Assembly: GCA_025399215.1 (NCBI GenBank)
Contig: MU621303.1
Coordinates: forward strand, 1 to 29,020
Reading direction: 5' to 3'
Source: Globomyces pollinis-pini
Taxonomy: Eukaryota; Chytridiomycota; Chytridiomycetes; Rhizophydiales; Globomycetaceae
Length of the DNA stretch: 29,020 bases
The notes beneath the pieces were generated by a model, which was not told the DNA's origin, did not search any database, and saw only the letters and a program-made list of their open reading frames with translations. A program made the translations under genes and the position numbers. Shown piece by piece: positions 19,858-28,903 of this stretch. Within the stretch, counting starts at the first letter, position 1, and the number at the start of each line of letters is the position of its first letter.

Positions 19858-20744
19858 TTATTGAAAGATATGTTTGTTGGCTTCAATCCAAGTTGGGACA
19901 TCAGTCCATTGATCCCCAATTAGATTACCTACATCTTGACTAAAGGGAACACCTTCAGGGTTTGCTTCCATAAATAATAATAATTCTTTCAAGAAAGGAG
20001 GTACTGAAGCTTCAGAAGCAGGTATTGGTCTAAAATCCAACTTTTTACCTAACGATTTACCTAATAATTCGAAAAATTCAGATAAAGAAATTCTCTTTGG
20101 ACCACTCAATTCATAACATTTGCCATGATGTTTTTCTGGTCCTTGTAAGAGACACGTTGCTGCACATTTACCAATATCTTTGGAGTCAATTGGTGGATAG
20201 ATTGTGTTGACTCCATAAATTGGTTCACCAGACTTTACAATTGAAGCATTCATAAGAAGGTTTTGAATAAAATAACCACCTTGAATTAAATTAAATCAAT
20301 AATATAAGTACCACGTAATACTGTCCATTGCAATCCATGTTCCTTTTCTAATTTCTTCAATAACGCTTCGGCTTCTAAAAACCGAGAAGCTATTCCATTA
20401 CATTTCACAGGTTCATTCACCGTCCAACTCCCTACTAATACAATATATTTGACACCAGCTGCCACAGCTTCTTCAATCATATTACAAGTCATCAAAGAAT
20501 CATTTCCAAATCCTTTTGAATGATCCAAAGGAGTGACAATTAAAGCTGATTTTATATCTTTAAATGCTTTTTTAAGTGATGATCGATCCATAGCATTACT
20601 ATCCGAGTACACTTCACAATTTGAAGGGAATTCTTTAAGACTACGATGACAACATCTTGGATACACTTGATGTGCTACTAATTCTTGAATACATGCTGTT
20701 CCGGTTGAAGAACCTGCTGGAATCACTACAACTTTTTCACTCAT
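19858..20744 (-). CDS. NmrA-like NAD(P)-binding protein
   Basis: Exons 20744-20312 and 20279-19858 with one 32-nt intron; 284 aa. The protein follows the NmrA/HSCARG atypical short-chain dehydrogenase layout: N-terminal strand and nucleotide loop (VVVIPAGSSTGTACIQELV), ALIVTPLD, a central NMIEEAVAAGVKYIVLVGSW, then WTVLRGGYFIQNL, the usual 'TxLRPgyFmeN' segment joined across the intron, and PPIDSKDIGKCAATCL and YELSGPKRIS. Family members bind NAD(P) and act as redox sensors or reductases. The normal GATGxxG loop is altered to AGSSTGTA, so cofactor binding may be changed. No active-site Tyr-Lys pair is evident, as usual in the family. Confidence 0.88.
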
Positions 20745-20834
20745 TCCAAATCGTTAAAAATTGGGAAAATTATTGCAAATGACAATGGAAAAGATAGGTT
20801 AATTTCAAGATGAATGCAATTGGAACGTATATTA

Positions 20835-21731
20835 TTAACGAGTTTCGAAATATTTAGTTCCATAATTCGTCAATAATTCTTCACCTTTTTGAATATCACG
20901 AATGGTAACATAAAGAATATACCAGCGATTATCAAAAGGAACAAGAATTGCCTTAAATGGTTACCAACTTACTTGTACATACCTTACAATTAAATCCAGT
21001 ATCATGATGATTGATAAACCGTAAATAATTCCCAGCTTGTGAAGAATCAATACCTAATTCAATCTCTTTGCCTTGAGATGGATCCACAGGAATTAATTTT
21101 GTAGGAATTGCCCAAACATAATCAGCATTACCAAATCCAAAATTCACTTTACCCGTATATGAACCAAGAATCGTATCCTTTACCAAATCTTGTTTCGCAA
21201 ATATTCCAAACCCAGTTTCTTTAGATGACCATTTAATCACCATTTTCTTCATATGATCGGATTTATACGGTCCACCAGTCAAGTAATCACTAGCAAATTT
21301 TGTATTTTCATCATAAACTTGTTTAGAATCTATATAAATTTGTTCTGACGTTAATTCATTTCCATCTAAAATCACATCCAAATCAGGATCATATTCTGTA
21401 TTTTCTAAATAGACTATATTGAATTTTGATTGGAAATCTTCATACGTGTATTCTTGTTCAGGGTTCATTGGTACTAATCCATCACTCGTTGGAATGTTGT
21501 TAAAGTAATGTGCATGTGGTGTTGGTTCTTTATCCAAAATACCATTATCCTTATCAATAAAAAAAATCAGTCAAATTGTACCTTTAGTTTTTCATTTTGT
21601 AAAGTATTCAGTTTTGTTTCTAATGATTGATATTTATCTTGTAATTGGAAAATCAAGTAAAACTATGGATGAATTTCAGTAGTGAAATACTTGGTAACTG
21701 CATAAAAGGATGATGAGTAAGTTAAAGACAT
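20835..21731 (-). CDS. SET-domain protein
   Basis: Exons 21731-21699, 21662-21582, 21549-20983 and 20951-20835; introns 36, 32 and 31 nt, all phase 0; 265 aa. A short coiled coil (LQDKYQSLETKLNTLQ) near the N-terminus is followed by an acidic linker and a SET domain at about residues 130-262: GFGIFAKQDLVKDTILGSYTG, YLRFINHHD (RFxNHS motif with His for Ser) and GEELLTNYG (ELxxDYG motif). Family members are protein lysine methyltransferases using S-adenosylmethionine. There are no pre-SET or post-SET cysteine clusters, so a non-histone target is quite possible. The first two exons are less certain than the SET part. Confidence 0.85.
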
Positions 21732-21877
21732 TGAAGTTCGATGGTATCCTATCTTGGTTCTTGACTTTGATTTTTGTCATGGCAAGTTTTTAAACCTTTA
21801 TCGTGGATGTTAAATTAACCTTCACAATCAATTACAATTTTTTTAATTATGAGATTCTATATATATTTAAAGAGAAA

Positions 21878-23229
21878 CTATTGTATTTCTTCAATAGTGG
21901 CCGTGGTTTGGTCATCAGAAACAAATTCTAAAACTTTTCGGGCACTATTGATAACAACGTATTTCGCATTTTGATTGATGGTGAGTGTTGTTTTATATAA
22001 AACTCCTTCAGGTTGTGTGTATGATTGTGAAAGTCGAGATTGAATCCAATAGAGTGATTGTAAGAGGTATTTGTTTGATCCATCCAAAAATTGATAATCT
22101 ACAGCCTGGTCACGAACTTTGGTACATTGAATTACCAATGGTAAATATAATGGTAATACAGGTTGTAATGTATCAATTTGTTTATCAAATATGAGGTATT
22201 GTTTTTGGTATGAGATTGGCATAATGATTGGTATTGTTTTTGTGAAATCTTTTGGGTTGTAAGGGAAATTGAATAGAATTTTAACCATATCAGAAGCTCC
22301 AACCATTCCAAATGGAATTGTAGAATAGCCTATATCTGGTTACCAAGTCCTGAATTACCATGATATTGCATTGCATGAATCACAGAAAACAAATGTTTTT
22401 CCTTGAAATCAATTCCATATTTAGAATCGATGGAAGATTTATAAAATTCTTTACTACCACCTAAAAAGAGTTTATGATGGATAATAAGTTACTTGGATAA
22501 AATAAAATAGGATGACCAGATTCACAAACTTGATTGAAAGCATCAGGACGAGATCGATCGATAGCACCAAAATATTCAATAACATGCTTCCAAATTGGAA
22601 TAGAAAAATCTATACATAAAATTAAATTTCTTGAACGTTCATTACTTGAAGGTTCAGCCATAACGCGAATCCATTTTCCAGTTTTCAAATATACAGAGCA
22701 TATAATTGACAATGTTCCTAATCCTGATGATTGAAAAAAGGTTAAAAAAAAAGATTAAACTATACCAAATACTTGTTGGTTCCCAATATAAATTAACTTT
22801 GATTCATCTGATTTAGAATCCAGAGTATTTTGATCCTCTTCTAATGATTTTGTAGAATCTTGTTCGTCATTCCAAATTGAATTTGAGGGAAACCAGAACA
22901 AATATATCCTAGCAATAGGGGATAATATGATCCAATGAGGTTGATTCCAATTTTGAATTGGTTTAGTGCCCCATTGCATAATGGTAGGATATATATGAAG
23001 GAAAGCACTAAAAATCAGTCAACAATAAGTACGAGATTGCAGATGAGATACCGTTTATAGTGTAATTAACATAACGATACAAGTTTTCTTTTGCTTTTGG
23101 AGATAGTGTTTGAACGAATGAAATGAATGATAAATTCCAAGACCACAGTTTCCAAGCCAAGTCAGGAAAGGCATAAGCATACGTATAAAGCAAGTTGTAA
23201 TAGTCAGTCTGAATCTTTTCAGAATTCAT
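21878..23229 (-). CDS. Acyltransferase-like protein, catalytic residues lost
   Basis: Exons 23229-23033, 23007-22766, 22723-22493, 22460-22359 and 22329-21878; introns 25, 42, 32 and 29 nt; 407 aa. From residue 140 it resembles the phytyl-ester-synthase/DGAT2-like acyltransferases (LPLAT superfamily, also TMEM68): IYIGNQQVFGLGTLSI, then IEYFGAIDRSRPDAF, GHPILFYPSGSKEFYKS, and STIPFGMVGASDM. In active members the first motif is GNHxxxGxD; here the His is Gln143 and the Asp is Gly149, and PGG has become PSG. The glutamate of the last motif is kept. So the fold is probably there but acyl transfer probably not. The N-terminal 100 residues contain amphipathic and hydrophobic helices that could attach it to membranes. 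Family assignment is by motif pattern only. Confidence 0.7.
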
Positions 23230-23876
23230 GAGGTAAAAGTAAGAGAAATTGTTTGAAACAAAGCTAAAACCAAACTATTTCCCCACCTGTGAAGTTGACT
23301 TTGAGTAACTCGTTGTTTACTACAAGTAGAACAACTCGCTACAAGTAGAACAACTCACTACAAGTAAAACAAGTGTTTATTATGACATGTATTAGTAAGA
23401 GTAAAGTGATAGATCTTTGTAAAAGTAATTAGCAATAAGAAAGGTTATATTAAATAAAAAGAGAATTAAGAACAAGATAATTTTCTCTGATTCCAGTAAT
23501 GAGTACCAGCAGATACCAAGAACAAGACTTTGATTGAATTTGAAATAACAGAATAAGACACCAAATCATCAACTGAGACACCAGATAAAGAAAGAGCTTC
23601 AACTCTAGAAAACAAGAAAGAGATCACAGAAAACATTTCAAAAATCCAATGAAATTCTATTGAAATCATTCGCTCCTTTTATAGTCATTCCTGTGTTTCC
23701 AACCTTTATTTTATCATTCGTTTTGGGCGAATTCCTTATTTGGTCAGCCACTTCAGCCACTTGTAACAGGCTGAAAATGGAAGGGAGAAATAAGGTCATT
23801 GTTACATTGCTGTGCATTGTTACTTAGCCGAAACTATTACTACTTGTATTATACATAATATATTAAATTACGCGTT
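23230..23876. other. Intergenic, no gene seen
   Basis: About 650 bases between two minus-strand genes. It holds the 19-bp tandem repeat at 23320-23376 and a 67-codon minus frame (23466-23669) with no recognisable features. The start side should be the promoter of the acyltransferase-like gene. Confidence 0.5.
23320..23376. repeat. 19-bp tandem repeat, three copies
   Basis: Unit CTACAAGTAGAACAACTCG at 23320-23338, again at 23339-23357 with one change, and a diverged third copy at 23358-23376. A small minisatellite upstream of the acyltransferase-like gene. Confidence 0.85.
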
Positions 23877-25420
23877 TTAGTCACTCCAATCATCCATTTC
23901 ATGCTTGACTTCCGTGTCCTCTTGTGGTTTCCAACAAAACAAGCCCTCAGATACTCCACTACTAAACACCTCCAGTGTATCCTGTTTGACCATTGTCCCA
24001 TTCACTCGTCCCATATGTCCTTTTAGTTGCGAAAATAAATGTCCATCACTTGTATCATATAGATTAATTGTTCCTTTATCTGTTGGAATCAATATCAAAG
24101 GTGTCTTTAAATCTTTCACTATCCCTAGTTGTATACTATCCCATTGTTTGCTACCCCCTGCCTCTGCAATCCTATACTAAATGATGAGTCAGTACAGTTC
24201 AAAATCGTGACATTAACGTTGTGCGACTATCGAATGATGCTATGACGTCATAGTTTCGATGACGTCAAACCAAAAATTTTGAATCAAAACAATTCAAAAC
24301 AAAAAATTGGATACAAGATTCAAATTTTCCATTTTGAGTCAAGAGAATGACGACACAACAGTCATCATGGAAAAACTGGTGGAGTTTAAACCGCCACATT
24401 AATGACAATAACAAATTCAATGGAAAAACTTACTGGATATTGTAGACCATTAAAGATATTCCACTTCTTCATTTGTCGATCTTTACCAATAGAAAATAGT
24501 TCAGATCCATTACTTGAAAGCAAAATGCCATTGACACATAATTCACTTCCTAAAGTAGTCAATTTTACATCATATTTACGTTGATTAGAATGTATCATAT
24601 CAATCAATTTCGCGTTGGTTTTACGTATATCCCTATACTATCAACCAAACGTTTAGAATCCTACCATACAATGACATGCCCATCTTTACTAATCGATATC
24701 AATTATACAATGAACTAACCTTGCTGATATAAGAGTATGTTCACGATTGGGACACCATATCAGATTTGTCACTCCATCTTGATGTCCAAACAGTGAATGT
24801 GTCATTGATCCACTGTTTAAATCCACCAATCGAACCGGTTTTGAAACAGTACCAGTAGCAATCAATGGTCTGATACCTTGAATAGCAATCGAATGATTTA
24901 AAACTGGTTCTTTGAAATTAAAGCTATATACAGTCTATACAATCAATACGGTTCGTGTTAACCTTAGCAACTAAATCAATGAAATTGATTATCCAACCTC
25001 CATTGTATTTGTATCCCAAACCTTTAATTTTCCATCGATTGATGCAGTAGTGAACAATCCAGTATCAAATGGATACCAATCCACACTTGTTACTCTACTC
25101 TCATGAACTCTAACGAATTCAATCTATCATTTTAATCCTTTACTTTTCTTTCCCTCCAACATTTTCAAAATCATTTAAAGTATCATGAATATCAATTCTT
25201 TCATCACCATATGCACTCAAGATACTATTATGATTTAATATCATCATTGTTACTATTGTTGATTGGAATCTAGGGTGAATGCAGTACAAGATGATTTTAG
25301 AAATGGGTTTGTTGGTTTTAGATATTTGTAAAGATCAATCCGGTTGACTCGATTCAAATTGATTCGGTAGTGGATCTTTGATGGTTTATTGTATAGTTCT
25401 CGACTCAATATTTCTTGCAT
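23877..25420 (-). CDS. ERCC8: ERCC8/CSA-like WD40 protein
   Basis: Exons 25420-25288, 25252-25161, 25123-24998, 24934-24720, 24688-24665, 24632-24434 and 24176-23877; 1089 nt, 362 aa (human CSA 396). CSA is the WD40 substrate receptor of the CRL4 ubiquitin ligase in transcription-coupled DNA repair. Matching blocks in order: SVDWYPFDTGLFTTASIDGK and KVWDTNTME, the short VYSFNFKEPV, LIWCPNREHTLISA, KDGHVIVWDIRK, VNGILLSSNGSELFSIGKD, QLKGHMGRVNG, and an acidic tail ending DDWSD, as human CSA ends with an acidic Trp-Ser tail. The intron at 24997-24935 is two abutting mini-introns; that at 24433-24177 is 257 nt and carries two TGACGTCA sites. The short N-terminus is the least sure. Confidence 0.85.
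24177..24433 (-). other. 257-nt intron with two TGACGTCA palindromes
   Basis: By far the longest intron found. It contains TGACGTCA at 24243-24250 and 24260-24267, an imperfect inverted repeat (AAATTTGAATC facing GATTCAAAATTT) and two copies of AGTTTTTCCAT near its 5' end. It may be an inserted element or hold a regulatory site. Confidence 0.6.
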
Positions 25421-25483
25421 TTGGATTGGACTTTGGGAAAAAAATGGAAAACTTTCAAAACACGTAATGAATCAATAAATTTA

Positions 25484-26739
25484 TTATTTTCGGCCTCTAC
25501 CTCTTCCCTTTCCAGTTGCAGATCCTACATAATCAAAACAAAAAATAATTACGTTTGCCAACTTTGTTATTTCCCTTCATTTTCTTGATTGAAAAGCTAG
25601 AAAGATCATCTACGGATTTCTTATCATTTGTTTTTGCATGTTTCTTTCCACCTCCAAATCCATATCTATAAATAAGTAATACTACATTTACTTTTGATCT
25701 TTTGATTTTCTTTTATGATTTGGTCGATCTGTTTTTCGAGTAGACTATGTGTTAATAATTAAGGTTACGTACTGAATTCTATTGTCAGTTAATGGTTTTG
25801 GTAAATAACTTACTGTTTCTACAGTCTAAAACAATTAGTACAATTCAACTTTGAGTCTTGAAATATGAAATGAGAAATTGGATAGGGTAAAGTAAAATAG
25901 GTACTTACTTGCACATCAAAATCATCCGATTCCGTAATTCCCTTCTTACGAATTCCTTTAATCTTTTCCAATGCATCTTTTTTGGATTTTTGTCGTTCCA
26001 ATAACTTTTCAACTTGAACTTTTTTACCAAACTTTTTCAAATCACGTTGTTTCTTTGCTTGTTCAGATAATTTAATACTTTGACTTTGTTCTATTAATTT
26101 TTGTCTGACTTTTTCCATATGATCGTCAGTTTTGATCATTTCAGCAAAGTAATCGTCAGGTCTGGAAAATGGAATACCAGCTTGAGTGATTAAATTTCGG
26201 GCTACTTTGCAAGATTCAAGTGCTTGTTCATAAAATGCAAGTTCACGTTTTAAATCATCATTCACATCTGGGATATTACCAGATGTCACGATTGTATTTG
26301 TATGTGCCAATGTTTCAATAAATGGTAATTCTTTGGATAAACGGATATCTTGTAATCTAGATAGTAATGCGGTGGTAACATTTTTATAAACTTTGACTTC
26401 CAATTCTTCATCATCATCCACTTTCTCTTCATCATCATCATTTTTAGACTTTTTCATCATTTCCAAGTAAAGTTGGAATTCTTTTTCATCATCTGAATTC
26501 ATTTCTTCCTCTGGTTCGACTTCAGGTTCCGGTAATGGTTTTAAATCTCGTTTCTTTGATTTTTTAGTTAAAGTCGATTGACTTATTATTTGATTTTCAA
26601 CATTTCCTTCTGTCATCAAATTTTCAACTTCAGCATCTAGAGTGATATTTTCTTGTTGGAGAAATTCTGTCATATCAAATTCTTTCTTTTCCTTTGGTTT
26701 GGATTTCGTATTCTGCTTCCTTTTTTGTCCTTTTGCCAT
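25484..26739 (-). CDS. EBP2: rRNA-processing protein EBP2
   Basis: Exons 26739-25909, 25825-25814, 25778-25773, 25744-25692, 25665-25553 and 25524-25484; 1056 nt, 351 aa. EBP2 (animal EBNA1BP2) is a nucleolar factor needed for 27S pre-rRNA processing and 60S assembly. Family blocks: LPFIETLAHT, DDLKRELAFYEQALE, RPDDYFAEMIKTDDHMEKVR, KKQRDLKKFGKKVQVEKL and, after the small exons, KYGFGGGKK and a basic Gly/Arg tail. The N-terminal third is charged with acidic clusters, as in the family. Exons of 12 nt and 6 nt are needed to keep frame between DDFDVQ and the basic tail; a model skipping the 6-nt exon also stays in frame. It lies 63 nt upstream of the CSA start codon on the same strand. Confidence 0.9.
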
Positions 26740-26753
26740 TGAGAATTGAATTG

Positions 26754-26772
26754 AAAAAAAAAAAAAAAAAAA
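26754..26772 (-). promoter_or_regulatory. Poly(dA:dT) tract upstream of EBP2
   Basis: A run of 19 A on the plus strand (T in the sense of EBP2) starts 15 nt before the EBP2 start codon. Such tracts often keep promoters free of nucleosomes; here it may also be in the leader. Confidence 0.5.
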
Positions 26773-26786
26773 TTATATTCAATTCC

Positions 26787-26830
26787 TGTCCATTCTCCAT
26801 TCACTTCATGTCCATTCTCCATTCACTTCA
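26787..26830. repeat. 22-bp perfect tandem duplication
   Basis: TGTCCATTCTCCATTCACTT plus CA occurs twice back to back (26787-26808, 26809-26830) just upstream of EBP2. Confidence 0.9.
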
Positions 26831-27095
26831 TGGGAAAATGGATGTGTATCAATTAATGTGTCTCCAATCATAATCCTATTGGATGTGATAGGTTGCAATG
26901 CAACTCTATAAGAAATTGTTATTCACTCGTTACAATTTATATTGCAACTTTTAGAACAAGGTTTTGAAAAACAATGAAACTTGTATTAGCGTATAGGTAG
27001 TAATAATTTTGAAATAAATAGAGTTTCAACGCGATTTGTCCAAATATTTATGTGTTACAACATACTATAGATTGTTTAAATGGTCAACAGTTTAT

Positions 27096-27833
27096 TTAAT
27101 CATAAGATAATGATGCTTCGCAAACAGCTTCCACCAAACAGTCATTAGAGTTGATAAACAATCCTCTTCCTTCTCGAACCTTATCAGTACACAACCGATA
27201 AAGATCAGTACACGCCAATAGAGTACCATCAACCATCCCCAAATATCTGTCTAAAACTTCACCAAATGAATCTTCAAATTCATGAGTATCCACACCACTG
27301 TTGAGTGCCTTAATCGCGTCGGTCATAAATTCACAATCAGTTTCATTTACCAATACATAATTGATATTATGTTGTTCCAGTTGACGTTGATACAATTCTG
27401 TCATGATTGTACATTTCGATGCAAGTATTAACACAGACTTTAAATTCGTTTCCAATACTTTTTTGATACTTGCTTCAATAATGGAAATAAATTTAAGATT
27501 TGGGAAATGTGATTGATAGATGTTTAACCATTTATGAACAGTATTGCAAGGAATACAAACAAGTTCACATCCAATGTCCTGTAAATCTTTCAAGGCCACC
27601 AAAATCTCTTCTTTAACTCCTTCACCAGTCTTATTCTCCGCCAGTAACATGATATCTTTAAAAAAACAAGATACTTGCCTTAAAATAATACTTGGATAGT
27701 GATCACTATTCTTTCGATAATATTCTACTACTTCAAGGTAGAAATCACAAGATGTTTCTGGAGCAAGTCCTGCAATAACACCGATTTTCTTTCCTTTTAC
27801 ATTTGGAATATTCGTTGAGAAAAACATCACCAA
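27096..27833 (-). CDS. Aspartate/glutamate racemase family protein A
   Basis: Single exon, 245 aa. The N-terminal strand and loop KKIGVIAGLAPETSCDFYLEV corresponds to the family's (I)GxxGGMxxxS/T start; two catalytic-type cysteines lie in CIPCNTVHKW and LLACTDLYRL, the CNTxH and CTE/D motifs of Asp/Glu racemases (YgeA type). Such enzymes interconvert L- and D-amino acids without cofactor using the two cysteines as acid and base. Substrate cannot be told. The GG of bacterial members is AG here. It has a paralogue 335 nt upstream in the same orientation. Intronless genes of this type in fungi may be of bacterial origin, which is inference only. Confidence 0.88.
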   Translation of the reverse strand: MVMFFSTNIPNVKGKKIGVIAGLAPETSCDFYLEVVEYYRKNSDHYPSIILRQVSCFFKDIMLLAENKTGEGVKEEILVALKDLQDIGCELVCIPCNTVHKWLNIYQSHFPNLKFISIIEASIKKVLETNLKSVLILASKCTIMTELYQRQLEQHNINYVLVNETDCEFMTDAIKALNSGVDTHEFEDSFGEVLDRYLGMVDGTLLACTDLYRLCTDKVREGRGLFINSNDCLVEAVCEASLSYD

Positions 27834-28168
27834 TAAAAAAACTATACAGTTGGTGTTGAATGTTGATCTGGCAAAAAATTACAGGAAAGAATCTTTACAC
27901 AAGTCTAATGGCAACAAGGGTCCCGAATTGGCAGAGAGTATTGACATTACATGATTGGTTACGTGAATATGCTAGCTATCACAAGTCAAGGATGGTGAAT
28001 GCCACCAAACAATACTGTATTCAACAAAGGAAAGGAAGTGAAGGTCACATTCCACCACAAATCAATCCAAGTCATTCAAAGAAATAATTGTCAAATCTTA
28101 TGCAGTATAAAATTTCGTTCCAGATGATAGCAAATGTATTTATTATCTATGGATAAATAAGTTCGTTC
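27834..28168. other. Intergenic between racemase copies
   Basis: About 335 bases. A plus-strand frame at 27860-28087 has no recognisable domain and overlaps the region that must hold the promoter of copy A; I do not count it as a gene. Confidence 0.45.
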
Positions 28169-28903
28169 CTATGCATTTAACAATGATGCCTCACAAACAG
28201 CTTCTACCAAACAGTCATTAGAGTTGATAAACAATCCTCTTCCTTCTCGAACCTTATCAGTACACAACCGATAAAGATCAGTACATGCCAATAGAGTACC
28301 ATCAACCATCCCCAAATATCTGTCTAAAACTTCACCAAATGAATCTTCAAATTCACGAGTATCTACACCACTGTTGAGTGCCTTTATAGCTTCGGTCATA
28401 AATTCACAATCAGTTTCATTTGCCAATACATACTTGATATTATGTTGTTCTAGTTGACGTTGATACAATTCTGTCATAATCGTTAGTTTTGTACCAATAA
28501 CCAACACAGACTTCAAATTCGCTTCCAATACTTTTTTGATACTTGCATCAATAATTGATATGAACTTGAGATTTGGGAAATGGGATTGATAGGTACCTAA
28601 CCATTTATGAACAGTATTGCAAGGGATACAAACAAGTTCACATCCAGCATCTTGTAAATCTTTCAATGCTAACAGAATATCATCTTTTACCACTTCACCT
28701 TCTGGTTTGTTTTCCAACATTAGGGTAAGATCTTTGAACAAACAAGATACTTGTCTTAGGATGACATTAGGATAGTGATCACTATGTTTTCTATAGTATG
28801 CTACAACTTGAAGGTAGAAATCACAAGAAGTTTCAGGAGCAATTCCAGCAATGACCCCAATTTTCTTTCCTTTTTGATTGATGTTTGAGGATATCATGGA
28901 CAC
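28169..28903 (-). CDS. Aspartate/glutamate racemase family protein B
   Basis: Single exon, 244 aa, a tandem paralogue of copy A with the same motifs (KKIGVIAGIAPETSCDFY, CIPCNTVHKW, LLACTDLYRL). Differences cluster in the first two thirds (for example the loop around ENKPEGEVV); from EFEDSFGEV to VCEASL the two proteins are identical. Both cysteines are present, so both copies could be active. Confidence 0.88.
   Translation of the reverse strand: MSMISSNINQKGKKIGVIAGIAPETSCDFYLQVVAYYRKHSDHYPNVILRQVSCLFKDLTLMLENKPEGEVVKDDILLALKDLQDAGCELVCIPCNTVHKWLGTYQSHFPNLKFISIIDASIKKVLEANLKSVLVIGTKLTIMTELYQRQLEQHNIKYVLANETDCEFMTEAIKALNSGVDTREFEDSFGEVLDRYLGMVDGTLLACTDLYRLCTDKVREGRGLFINSNDCLVEAVCEASLLNA

Larger units (their letters stand above)
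26740..27095. other. Intergenic, EBP2 upstream region
   Basis: About 355 bases with the poly(A) tract and the 22-bp duplication, otherwise AT-rich without a gene. It should hold the EBP2 promoter and the 3' end of the first racemase gene. Confidence 0.5.

Noticed and set aside
22330..22349. A 14-nt GT...AG segment that would restore frame in the acyltransferase-like gene
   Set aside because: An upstream donor at 22358 with the same phase gives a normal 29-nt intron, so no 14-nt intron is needed.
23466..23669. 67-codon minus-strand frame in the gap upstream of the CSA/acyltransferase genes
   Set aside because: No recognisable feature and low-complexity Ser/Val composition; probably chance.
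24661..24670. Apparent in-frame TAG between the Trp and Asp of a WD repeat in the CSA gene
   Set aside because: A 32-nt intron (24664-24633) joins TG to G-GAT and gives VWDIRK, matching the family; there is no premature stop.
27860..28087. 75-codon plus-strand frame between the racemase copies
   Set aside because: No domain, signal or splice support, and it covers the expected promoter of racemase copy A.
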